The notes beneath the pieces were generated by a model that saw only the letters and a program-made list of their open reading frames with translations, made no database searches and was not told where the DNA came from. The translations under genes and the position numbers were made by a program. Of a DNA stretch of 64,000 nt, positions 35,452 through 45,800 are shown in pieces (the first letter of the stretch is position 1; each line of letters opens with the position of its first letter). Source of the stretch: Trichoderma breve (taxonomy: Eukaryota > Ascomycota > Sordariomycetes > Hypocreales > Hypocreaceae); the NCBI RefSeq assembly GCF_028502605.1, contig NC_079232.1, positions 5,580,001 through 5,644,000 on the forward strand, in the 5' to 3' direction.

Positions 35452-37760
35452 TTAGTCGTAACCAGCGCCACGCTGCCAGGGGCTATAGACACACGCCAGT
35501 TAGTTTAGAACCACAAAGCCATCGATATTCATGTCAAGACATACCTTGCGTTGTTTTGTGATCGGTAGCCGCCAGGGCTCGTGTTGCTGCCATACGAGGG
35601 AGTACGTCCGATTGGCGACGGTGATTGGCCGTGGCCCAACGATGAGTGAGAAAGTTGATCGTTGGCAGGGAAGAGTGGCACGGATGGGTTGACTGGAGAT
35701 ACTGATCGAGCCGGCTGGTAGAAAGGCTGGCTCGTCATGGACTGGGGAGCATAAGTCATGGCTGTCGTGTCCGTGGGGTGGCGCACTTCGTTGGACGTAA
35801 TAGATGCTTCCTCGTCATCGAGCTTATAGCCGGCCTTGTCGCCTCTGGCGGTGACTGCCAGGGCATCCAGCTCGGTGGCGGCGCCGCTGTTCAGCTGCGT
35901 CTGCGACTTCATAAAGGATGCTCGGTCATCCGCCATGAACTGGTACCGGGCGTCGGGGTTCTTGCGGATGATGGAATAGACGGTTGAGGCAATGACCATG
36001 AGCAAGAGGACCAGTGAGAAGATGGCGTTGAGAACAAACAGGATGACGCCAACAACACCAATGGCCAACAAGGGCGCACCGAAAACGTTGGTGAAGATGA
36101 GCAGGAAAATGGAGTTGAGGAAGTTAATGACGTAGATGGCAATGTTGAACGAGTTTGTCTTCTTGTCCATCCAGGGGCGCAGAACCGACGTGGTAATAAG
36201 CATGCCGACCTCGAGGATAATAAAGCCAATGGCCTGGGCAACGTTTGTCTTTTGCGCAAAAGCCACAAACATAGCCTTAACAAGGGTGTAGACCAAGATG
36301 GGTCCGATGAAATAGTACGCGGAAGCACGGAATTGCACATAGAGGAAACCCCATTTGTTGAGAGCCTGGGGATCGGAGAAGAGGATATAGGCTGGGTTTC
36401 CGTGCATGTTGATCGACCGGCGCGCGATTTGAATCACCTTGCTAGCACCCCAGCAGAGGGCAATGAGTGGGCAGAAGAAATAGAAGACGGCAAGGACGAC
36501 CTCGGCGGCGGAATCGACCTGTGTAAACTCCCAGAAGCACAGGATGGAAAGCTGGGGGAGACCAATGAGGGCAATACGGTACAAGATGCCCTTGAGAACG
36601 GTGCGCCAGCCATTTCGGAACTCGAGGAACTTGTCCGCCTTCATCACGCCCTGCTTGGCGAGGAGTTCGCAGAGACCCTTGAACAGAGTAACGCTGAGCA
36701 TGGTGAAGATGGCAAAGAGCCAGAAAAAGGTCAGACCCGTAATGAAGAGGTTGGTCGTTTCGATCTTGGCCTGGAATGCCACACGCTGAATTCCGTATAC
36801 GACATAGCCTCCGGATGGAGACAAAATGTTACCGCTTCGCTTCATGACGTTGACGGCGGCCTCGGGCATCATGGCAATACCACGTCTGACGAGGTCCTTG
36901 CCCATTTCGATGCCAGCATCCAGACCACGCTTCTCGACAGCGACGGAAACAGAGCCCAGGGAGCTGAAGAGGGTAGCGGGCGTGCCGCCGGTGGCTCGCT
37001 GATACCAGGTGAAGATGGTTTGCATGAAGTTGACGTGAATGATACCCATAGACCACTGGAAGTTCTGGGTCCACGCTTGAACAATGGGGGGCAGGCTAAC
37101 GCCGGTCAAGCCGATCATGGCTTGAGCCTGGAAGTAACCAAACAGTGACAGCGAGAGAGCAGCGACGTGGGCAGCCGTGTTAGAGTGACCGAGTCCATTG
37201 AAGATGGCGGAAGAAACTAAAGCAATACCAGCAATGATGGCGGTAGCCCACTTGACACCGGTCAAGTTGACCGTCTTGCCGTTGGAGATGGCGGCCTCGA
37301 CGCAAGCAATACTCTCTCCGGTGCTGGTAAGGTTGATACGCACTCGGACGTTGGCATCGAGATCGGGGACGGAATAGGCGATGGAAGGGATGTTGGAGGC
37401 TGCGGAGGCGCTGACGGGGATGTTGAAGGGGATGTTGAACTTGGCAGCGGCCGTCATTGGGCACATACCAGCGAGCTTGATATCACACGGGTCGAGGGTC
37501 GTCTTGAGAAAGGTGTAGCCATAGGCAGAGGCCTCAATGTCGAACTTGACGTAGCCTTGAACGGAGGATGTAGCCACCAGGTGGATCGTGGCGGAATTGT
37601 TGTTCGGGGTGTAGACGACGTTGAAGAAGCTGGCCTGGAGACCCGAGTTGTCCTGACAGGTGTTGAGAGAGGTGGACACGAGCATGTTTTCGGCAAGGAC
37701 TGGCGATAGCAAGGTTGCCATTGCGCCCAAGAGGAGCGAGCCGCTCCTTGAGAACCACAT
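35452..37760 (-). CDS. TRP-like / flavin-carrier (FLC) family membrane protein
   Basis: Fungal TRP-ML2-like protein. Yeast FLC members act in FAD import into the ER, calcium handling and cell-wall integrity. Exons 37760-35545 and 35482-35452 give 748 residues. A signal peptide (MWFSRSGSLLLGAMATLLSP) precedes an ML-like lumenal domain at about 25-165 with paired cysteines (NTCQDNSG, DPCDIKLAGMC, IACVEAAI). About nine transmembrane segments follow at about 170-610. They are followed by a cytosolic Ser/Pro-rich tail. The last exon is only 31 nt, and without it the frame runs into RYVLT and stops. Splicing at GCAAG|GTATGT to TATAG restores the family-typical ending PWQRGAGYD, which strongly supports the two-exon model. 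A proline/serine tail with SPIGRTPSYG may be phosphorylated. Confidence 0.92.
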
Positions 37761-39122
37761 TGTGCCGGTTGACTTTGACTATTGCTCGTGATTTATTTGT
37801 ACGGTTTATTGCTCTGGGTGAGAGCAGAGAGTTGACCTAGGATGAGGTTGAATTTGTCGGATTGAAGAATAGATGCGCAATCAAAGAGCCGTTTTCGTCC
37901 CGCGGAACGTCTCGTATGGTTTAGAAGGTCAACGGAGGAGGGCGAAAGGGGTGTTTGCGCCGACGAGGATTTGAAGACGATGGTCCGGCCAAAAGGAGTC
38001 TTTTTTTCCAAACTGTATCGAGAGGAGTCAAATGTCGCGACGCAGCGACTGACGAAGCTTTGGCTTTTCGATTGAGTTGTTTTCGCGAACCAAGTCGTCG
38101 TTTGTCGAGGGTTGTCGAGGCGGATGTGGTTGTAGTAGTGGGAGCGATTGGAAGCGCCGTGCCAGCGAAAAGGTCACAGGGCGGCAAGAAAGGAGAAACG
38201 AAGGGCGAAAAAGAAGAAATCTAAGATGTTTAAAACGAGAGAAGGAAGCGAGCGACCATGTTTATCGTGAAGGTAAACGGATGGATGGATCTGTCGCCAA
38301 ATAATCCATCCACACACGATGGAAAAATCTGGGGGAAAGAGAAGAACAAGAACAAGAACGAGAAAAGCGACAGAGTTCCAGCAGTTGTGGGAAACGAGTG
38401 AATGAATGGATGGAGACTGAGAGCGGTACGAAGAGGGAAAACGAGCGAGAGTGTGCGTGTGGTTGCAGATTGTTACGAGTACGCGTCCATGGGTGGTGGC
38501 TGAGTCCCCCGAAGGCGCCGTTTCAGGGCCGTATGAAAGTAGGATCCGCTCGCAGATCGTGCAAAGCAGGTGAAGGCCAGGCGCTTCGTATGGCTGGCAG
38601 CGGTTGATACGAGAGGCCGTGTTATTACTCGTTACTCCGTGCTCCGTACTCCGTACTAGCAGATTAAAATAAAATACGGGGCCCTGGGCGTCTCCTGAAA
38701 AGAGTAGCGAATTGCACGCTCATTCGACGAGGCGAAACGAGAACTGGGGGGGACCCCTGGCCGGGCCATTTTTTTCTGTCTTCTTCCTGTTCTTGATGTC
38801 AGCAAGCGTTGTTTACTATCGACTAGGTAGTAGTAGTTTGCGGGCTCAGGGGGGGGCTGCTGCGGCCCATTTGCGATACTCCATACTGTGCGTGTGTGCC
38901 GCAACCCGTCTCGCATTTAAAATCGCGGATCGTCCACCAGTTCTTGGCCATCTTGGCTTTTTTTGCGGGAGGGATTTTGGGCGTTTGTGGTTGACAGAGA
39001 GAGTAGCTGTATTTGGTTGAAGGAGGAGGAGAAGATGTGAAGAGAAGAGGGAAAGGATGAAAGATGAAAGATGAAAGAATTCTTACCATGAGCTCTTTCC
39101 AATCGCTCTGCTTCTGGCTTGT

Positions 39123-39154
<32 letters not shown>

Positions 39155-39632
39155 CAGTCGAACCTGGAAGACAAAATAACGAGGCAATTTGCATTGCGCC
39201 TGCCCTCTTTGCATTGTGCAGCATTTGCTTGCCCTTGCTCTCAGAGGTACCGGTACTGTACAGGTACGGGCTCTGGACCAATCACAGCCTCGGAGTCTGC
39301 TATTGGTCTCCACTTGCGCCCATTCATGCATCGCCTCAACGGCTCAAATTTTAGTGACGTGACATGCCAAATGCATCGCCTCTCTTCAAATACGGGAGTG
39401 AGAATGTTCGTATCTGCACGTGTTTGTCTGCACTGTACATGTGCCGCATCGTATTGCAATAGTACTGTACTCGTACATGGAAAACTCGTACATACAATGT
39501 CACGATGGACTTTAAGCGGCATTAATGCTCCAAAATCGGGTAACAAGTATAACATGAAAGTGTTGCTGATGCGATAATTTTAGGTCATCTTAGATTGGAA
39601 ATGTCTTTTTATTTCTTTTCTTTTATTTAGTA
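37761..39632. other. intergenic region, FLC-like gene to small membrane protein gene
   Basis: This 1872-bp region begins with the FLC-like promoter. It holds a tandem of CTCCGTRCT-like words at 38632-38658 and an (AC)n microsatellite at 39123-39152. No convincing gene was found. Confidence 0.5.
39123..39152. repeat. (AC)n microsatellite
   Basis: About 15 uninterrupted AC dinucleotides. Located in non-coding sequence. Confidence 0.95.
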
Positions 39633-40016
39633 TCACCTGTTCTTTTCCGTCTCAGCCATTTCCCCCAAATTCTCATCCTCATTTGGACTTTGGCGCAGGT
39701 AAAGTTCAACAGCCGCAAGCCCCAAAACCAGTGGCGCGCAGATCAAAAATAGAGCCAGATAGTACCTGTCTGACAGGCTGAGGAAGCTATTCCTTGACTA
39801 GAAATTGGTTGGACATTTTAGCATTTGATCTGTAGATACACGTATCAGGGTAGGGAGCTCGGGGATCGGACAAGTAAGTATACTCACGCCATGAACGTAG
39901 CTGGTGTAAGGCTCAAGCTGTGCCCTCGCATGATGAAAGTGCTCTGAGACATTTGCCACGAGGGCATCCTGAACATTTGGGAGATTTAGAGAGAAAATCA
40001 TATTTCCTGAGGCCAT
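39633..40016 (-). CDS. Small single-pass membrane protein, hypothetical
   Basis: I do not recognise the family. Two exons (40016-39888 and 39797-39633) give 97 residues with a 90-bp GTGAGT...TAG intron. The first exon ends in ...LEPYTSYVHG, the second starts SRNSFLSLSDRYYLALFLIC. The protein has an amphipathic N-terminal half (VQDALVANVSEHFHHARAQL). One hydrophobic span follows at about residues 57-76 (YLALFLICAPLVLGLAAVEL), then an acidic tail ending MAETEKNR. An alternative acceptor in CTACAG meets a stop after three codons, so the TAG acceptor is preferred. Composition, length of the joined frame and the clear TM segment make it a likely real gene. It sits alone at the edge of the gene-poor island. 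Confidence 0.55.
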
Positions 40017-40935
40017 TGCAGAGAAAATTGGAGGCGAAAATGTGCCTGAAAATTTAGATAAAAAGAGTGTTTGGTGTGGTGATCGTAAGTGGTGGTGGAT
40101 GTTGACGATGGTCCAACGATGCCTGAGTGAAGATTAACAGGCAATGTTCTTTTTCTTCTTCTCCAAAAAGTACTGATGCGATTTGTCAACCACCACTCGG
40201 CTTAGACGAGTTCTAGGGATAGCATTCGCAACTTATTCTAACATCTAGTCATCGATACGTCGCCAAGAGAGGCCATTTCCCCCCAATATCAACCACACGT
40301 CTCCCAAGATGCCTAGAGGGTTATCTATCCAATTGTCGGGGATGAAATTACTTAGTAGGTTAGGTAGCAGTAAGAAAACATGCGTGTTTACATAGAAAGC
40401 GGCATATCTGCCCAATCCGTGGTTACCCGGTCATACTGCATGATAAGCACACACGGATCGGAGCCCTGTGATTGATGGGGTAATTCTGCTGCCCGAGTGT
40501 GACAAACTATCTATTTACTTACTAAAGCATTTGGCGATCCAATTCAAACTGGGAACTGTTAATTCTGGCGATGCTACTGCAATAGGTAGCACTGCGACAT
40601 GCCAAGCGACCATGATTACTGTCATCCGGTAGCTCTGCTTGGAATGCAAAATACTCCATGCAACCACTCCGTAGACACAGAGTATCCTTTATTATTAATA
40701 TGTATAGAACTGCCTATTCGTTACTCAATTTAAATATTACAATACACAAATATTGACCCATGATGTAACCCCAACCATCACACATGCCCGCAAATTTTCG
40801 TTGTCTCGGCTTGAGCACGGCAAGTTATAGTCCCGAGTCCGTGAGTGAGTGACACGGACATTCATGAGATTCAGACGGTCTCAGGCCGTACACTTTGACA
40901 CGCAAAAAAACAAGGAAACAAGGCAAGGCCAGAGC
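40017..40935. other. intergenic sequence at the start of the gene-poor island
   Basis: AT-rich, no coding frame above 70 codons, no recognised repeat apart from TAGGTA-type words near 40350-40370. Nothing else is visible. Confidence 0.5.
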
Positions 40936-42595
40936 CCGAAACTTTTCGGATTCTCAGCATTGCGAGAAAGAAAAGAAAGTTGCCAGAAAAATCCACCTGA
41001 CTATTGTCTGCCTTGGATTGAGACACGCGCTCAAGGCGTTCGAACATGAGAAACACGATGCTTCGCCACCGACCGAAACCTGGAGTTTGTGCTGCTTACC
41101 GCCGATCACACGAGACATATGCGGGCGACAATTTTCGGATTTCCTTACAATGACGACCGATTTCGCCCAATATTTGACGGAAACCGTACCCTTCCCGGCA
41201 GCTTGCCGCCGGCCTTATGAGACATGGGGGGCCGACATTTTTCGGTGTTCCGGCCTTGGCCAATGGCAACGCTTCATATATGGCCCTTCAAAGAAAACAT
41301 CCTCACATTGACTGGGACATGCACAAAGAGCTGATCCTTCTCATCACATCAATCATATAGATTTGCACGGCTCACCACTGACCTCACGAGACATGGGGGG
41401 CCGATATTCTTTGGATTTCTTGTCATGGCGAATGGCATGGCTTCATGTTACGGCTCGCAACTGAGACACGCATCTGTCAAACTCGAGATCTTTCTCAGCA
41501 AAGAAATGCGGTGCTTACCTCATGAGACATATGCGGCTGAAATTCTTCGAGATCGTCCTATTGACCAGTAGAATCGCTTCGGGTTTGAACAAGTGTAGGC
41601 CTTTGGGCTGTCCGAAAGATTTCGGGGTGGAGGAGGCTTGTCTCATGTTCATTTATGTGGCATCACCTGTTAAATATTGGCAGAAGACTATTGCTTTTGT
41701 ACGCCGGAAAGTGACGGCATCTGTCTCACCGACCGATCACCGGGCAATAATTCATTGATTCTTCTCCACCCCGAAAAAAAGATCGGCCTCGCGGCTCGCT
41801 CCACGAAATCACAAAGGCGAGAAATGAGACATGCCTCCACCCCGAGATATTTCGGACTGCGAATCATTCTACTGTTGCTCACGAGGGGAAGAGACGAGCC
41901 TCCCCTCCCCTCCCCACTCCGAAGACTTTGGGCCTCACATCTCACTTTGTGATATCAGAGACACGGCTCCACCCCGAAATCTTTCCGCCTCGGACTACGC
42001 AAAGGTTGATCGCAAGACATTGTCACCCCACCCCGAAATATATCGGACGGCCTAGAATGCGCTCTTCTTTACAACGGAAACATGAGACACCGAGACAATG
42101 CCTCTCCACCCCGAAGCATTTCGGACTCCTAATATGGCCTTGCTGCTTGGAAAAGGCAACATGAGACAATGAGGTAATGCCAATCGACTCCGAAAAGATT
42201 TCGGTCTGCGAAGATGGATCTTTTACAAGTCACAAGACATGGACTTGCTTCCCCACCCCGAAATCTCGGACCTCGAAAGATGCACAGAAAGCAATACTAT
42301 GAGACATGGATTAAGACTGAACCTCTGTTCCGAAGTGGTTCGAGTTGCCTAAAAGTACTGTAAACAGATGCTCTTGTTCACAAGACAATGGCTCCGCACC
42401 CCGAAATCTTTCGGACTGCTTAAAGCGCTGTAGTAATATCATAGAAGTGAGTATGAGACATCCATTGATACTCCGTACTTAACTCCGAGATGTTTTGGAC
42501 TTCTAAAAATACCTGTCTCGGCACGCCGGCCTTGATTGACCCTGTTCGGCCTGCCGCCGCCCATGAGACCAAAGGTCCGCCCCGAATATCTTCGG
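40936..42595 (+). repeat. array of about 17 degenerate CCG-N8-CGG dyad units
   Basis: Exact CCG-N8-CGG cores begin at 40936, 41232, 41612, 41842, 42033, 42111, 42401 and 42582. One- or two-base variants with the same N8 spacing begin at 41401, 41537, 41919, 41974, 42330 and 42485. Length variants begin at 41771 (N10), 42190 (N9) and 42258 (N6). The consensus core is CCGAAATCTTTCGG, usually preceded by CCACC and followed by ACTGC. Most units also have ATGAGACA or CAAGACA 15-40 bases upstream of the core. The unit at 41612 is inverted, with its TGTCTCATG on the right. Between 41771 and 42595 the period is 55-97 bp; spacers show no obvious similarity. Unit lengths are not multiples of three, so it is not a coding repeat. 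Confidence 0.85.
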
Positions 42596-44190
42596 ACAGC
42601 GAGCTGAGGTAAAAATTCTCGATGACAAGAAAAGAAAAACAATTCTCGGCATTTTGCTTCCCGTCCACCATGAAATTGTACAACATGCTCCGGAGCCATT
42701 CCTCTAGATCGTGGGGAAGCCATTGGCTGCGGGGCGTTTGAAGCCGTAAACAGCCGCTGTTTTACGTTCGTTCCGTAAATGCACCTCCGTGTTCCTCGCT
42801 CCCCGCGCAAGAACTTGAGCTACGAAAACATATTAATTGTAATATATAATATATTAATGAGAGATGCTGTCAAATTTAAGTGACTTTGGCAGATACAATG
42901 ACTTGAATTTCTTAGGTACTAGGTAGTATAGTAGAAGAGAGCGGTGTGCTATTTGCCCGATATGGAGTATTGCCTTGACACTGAATGCTTGAAAGTTAAC
43001 ATCAACTCTTTGATCCCAAAGTGCAGGTCCCATTTCAACACACCGAGGCTCAGTATTTTACCCATTACTCCGTACTATTCGAGAATACACCTGTCATAAT
43101 CATACACTTTACCAAAGCCTCACTGTTGTAATCCAGACAGTCACTCCACACCATCCCATCCCATCTCATTCTCCTCGAAACGCCATCTTCTCTACCCTAG
43201 AATCTATTATTGATGCAATTTCTCATGCAAGTGCACGCCCAGCATTTTCGGTAAACATCGTGTAAAAGCCCAATGACACCCAAGCGCAAGGCAGCCTATC
43301 AAGACACCCATTTCCTCCTTATCACCTTGAAGCCGCAGTAAAGTCCGGTTTGGCCCCCTTCTAAATGCACCACCTGCATGCCTCGATATTGGATAGCCCC
43401 CAATATGATGCATCACCATCACCGCTCGCAATATTGTTCCCTACCTGAGCCGCCAGACAGGCAGCAGCCTCAAGCAACATCACAGACATCTACTCTCATG
43501 CCAGTTTTTTCTTTTCTTTTCTTTGCTTTTTCTTCCCCGAGCCTCATGCAATCCGGATAGATTGGTAAGCCGAGACAACGCAGAGGCAGCTCACATCTTA
43601 TGCCGCCTCAATCCATGCACTCTTCTCCCTTACATATATTCCCCCACCTAGTATGCCTCACTGCGTCGCGTTCTTTCTTTCTTTTTCTTTCAGCTTCGCC
43701 TCCCAACGCGTCCCCTTAATATCTGGACGAGCGCTGATACGCTCGCCATCTGCCGCGTGAGGCTGGGATCCTAGCCGCGATACCGGGACTCTGGCCAATA
43801 GATCCGAGACCCGTCTCAGGTCTCCTATCTCGTACATGATTAGATCGCTTTTGCCGGGTCGATGGTCCCCGGGATGAGTCTATCGCGGCGATCGAGCCTC
43901 CAGACTTACGATAGATTCTAGTCGTTCTCACGTACGACAGAGCTCGATCGGCGTCAGCCGCCGGGTCTCGGCTGATCGGCTGGCAAGGTTCGCGGGGTTC
44001 ATCCAAGCAATGCCGTGGCAGCCCCTGGTCAGAGCTGAAGCCATCATGTAAGTGAGCCTGCAAGTGACCCTGTAGCCTGGAATGTACCTGTAAGAAAGTG
44101 TGTGCTTGTAGTAAGTCAACCGACAGGCCGGTAAGAGAGAGTGCTCAGACGGATGGGCATTCCATCTTGAATCTCAGAGTGAAAATCATC
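42596..44190. other. intergenic sequence after the dyad array
   Basis: Contains an AT-rich block (42830-42860), a copy of TTACTCCGTACTA at 43065-43077, and GC-richer sequence at 43720-44050 with several short self-complementary words (for example GATCGGC repeats near 43945-43980). Open frames up to 115 codons show no domain. No gene is called. Confidence 0.45.
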
Positions 44191-44198
44191 TATATAAA
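44191..44198 (+). promoter_or_regulatory. TATA box upstream of candidate small gene
   Basis: TATATAAA lies 194 bp before the ATG at 44385 and is followed by a CT-rich leader (about 44225-44320). The spacing is the same as for the HET, GH128 and dehydrogenase genes in this window. Confidence 0.4.
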
Positions 44199-44384
44199 CC
44201 CATCTTCCCTCCATCCTCAGATCAACTTTTCTCTCTCTCACCACCACCACCATTAGAAGCACTTCATCACTCTCCTTCAACTTCCCCTCTCCCCTCTCCC
44301 CTCCCCCCCTCCCCCAAAGGGGCACCCTCATCCTCACTCTGGGCGTTGTCAGAAACGCTTCTTCCTTGCGTCGGTCCGTCAGAA

Positions 44385-44626
44385 ATGTCGTCTCCTTCTC
44401 AAGGGAGCAAGACGCTCAGAGTACCAGAGATCCAGTCACTCCTTATACATCTCCAACTTTCTCTGGTCGAGGCACTGCAGGGTGCCCCTGTCCACCCCGG
44501 AACTTCGGTCTTGGTCAAGTATGTAATCGAGTAAGAACCTCATGCCCCGATATCAATGAGATGGCTAACACTTTGTTCAAACCAGTCCCGCTTCTCTACA
44601 GATACATGCCCAAGAAAATCCAATAA
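44385..44626 (+). CDS. Candidate 52-residue protein, hypothetical
   Basis: I do not recognise it. Exon 1 (44385-44518) and exon 2 (44602-44626) join across an 83-bp GTATGT...CTACAG intron with a GCTAACAC branch-like site. The protein starts MSSPSQGSKTLRVPEIQSLL, then IHLQLSLVEALQGAPVHPGT, and ends SVLVKYMPKKIQ. The unspliced alternative ends KYVIE after 49 residues, and an acceptor 16 bases earlier changes the tail. Support comes from a TATA box at the usual distance, a pyrimidine-rich leader and correct splice signals rather than from homology. The 3' flank has A-runs at 44637-44651 and 44719-44733. Could be a real small gene, a 5' fragment of a decayed one, or chance. Confidence 0.35.
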
Positions 44627-45204
44627 ACCACACACAAAAAAAAAAAAAAAACGCTCCAATAATTGGGTATGTTGGAAAAAGAAAAGAACAAAAAAAGCTT
44701 CCACAGAAACAAAAATCCAAAAAAAAAAAAAAAGCATCTACCATCAACAAGAACATTGGAAGACATGCTCTGCTCAACAATGTCGGACCTATTGGCCCAG
44801 TCACTGTATCAACTTTAGCAAGCATGTAACATAGTTGCAAGTATTCGTTTGGACTTTTGTCCGACGCAAAGCCCCTCTCAGGAGAATCCACGCCCTGTCA
44901 ACCTTCATCTCGTGCTCCTGGAAGGGGCCAGAGCATATAACGAAAGCTTTGTCCCAAGGGTTGAGACATTTCTCCCCTGTTTTGGACGAGTTATCGACAT
45001 GCCTGATTTGCAACTTGGGGATTTCTTATTTGGACCTCATGGGTATTATAACGCCGTTGTTTCAGAATACTGCTGCCCGCATTGATCTGTGTGCGCAACT
45101 CTGTTAGGTTGGGCGTTATAAAGATGGACTGGTTCGTCATTCCGATGACTGAAACTTCCATCGATAACCCGCCGTGACTGGGTGAAGGAGTCCAGCACGA
45201 TAGA

Positions 45205-45800
45205 ATGGAGGAGAGAATTTGGGAATGGGAATGGGAATGGGAAACCAGAGTATATAGAGGGACTTTTGAGATTGGAGGAATGGGAACTGGGAAACACTGT
45301 GGAGGACTCAAGGCTGGAACGGGAGGAGGAATTGGGACCGGGACTTGTTATAGAGCGGAGGATCAAGGTAGGGACGTGTGGGGGAAATGGTGGAGGAGTT
45401 CCATGGAAAACCCTTCCCGCTTCGCGTGGGAAAAACTTTGGGGCCGCATAACATCAGATAAACCTGTCAAAGGGTTGGGCAAGATCATGGTATGCGGCCC
45501 CTCCCAAAAAAAAAATTTGGCCCTCGGGGGCCCTCTTGCGGGGTGGAGGAATTACCATGGCACAAAGGATGGATTGGATATTGGGCCGGGTCAGGATGGA
45601 TGGATTGGATGGCATCGGGATTGGGACTGGGTTCGGGATTGGGATAGGTCTGGGTAATGGGTAATGGGCTTGGGAACTGGGAGGGAGAAAGAGTTGGAAT
45701 TTGGGACGGATAGAGGCGGATTGGGATTTGTACATAGAGATGGAATTGGATGGGAATTGGGATGGAGACTGGGATGGAAACTCGATGGATGGACGGGATG
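45205..45800 (+). repeat. G-rich GGGAAT/GGGATT minisatellite-like tract
   Basis: The plus strand is rich in words such as GGGAATGGGAAT (45226-45241), GGGATTGGGACTGGG and GGGTAATGGGTAATGGG. Many runs of three or more G are separated by 2-5 bases, interrupted by the inverted repeat at 45440-45501. The units are irregular, so this is a degenerate purine-biased minisatellite with G-quadruplex potential on the plus strand. Confidence 0.7.
45440..45501. repeat. perfect 11-bp inverted repeat
   Basis: GGGGCCGCATA at 45440-45450 is the exact reverse complement of TATGCGGCCCC at 45491-45501, with a 40-base loop. It is followed by an A-run and a further GC-rich self-complementary segment near 45520-45535. 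No function is known. Confidence 0.85.

Noticed and set aside
36252..37148. 298-codon plus-strand frame opposite the FLC-like gene
   Set aside because: It is a shadow frame antisense to a conserved coding region, with no domain of its own.
41771..42595. CRISPR-like look of palindromic repeats with variable spacers
   Set aside because: Units are degenerate and irregularly spaced (55-97 bp), conserved parts are separated into two blocks, one unit is inverted, no cas genes exist, and the host is a eukaryote.
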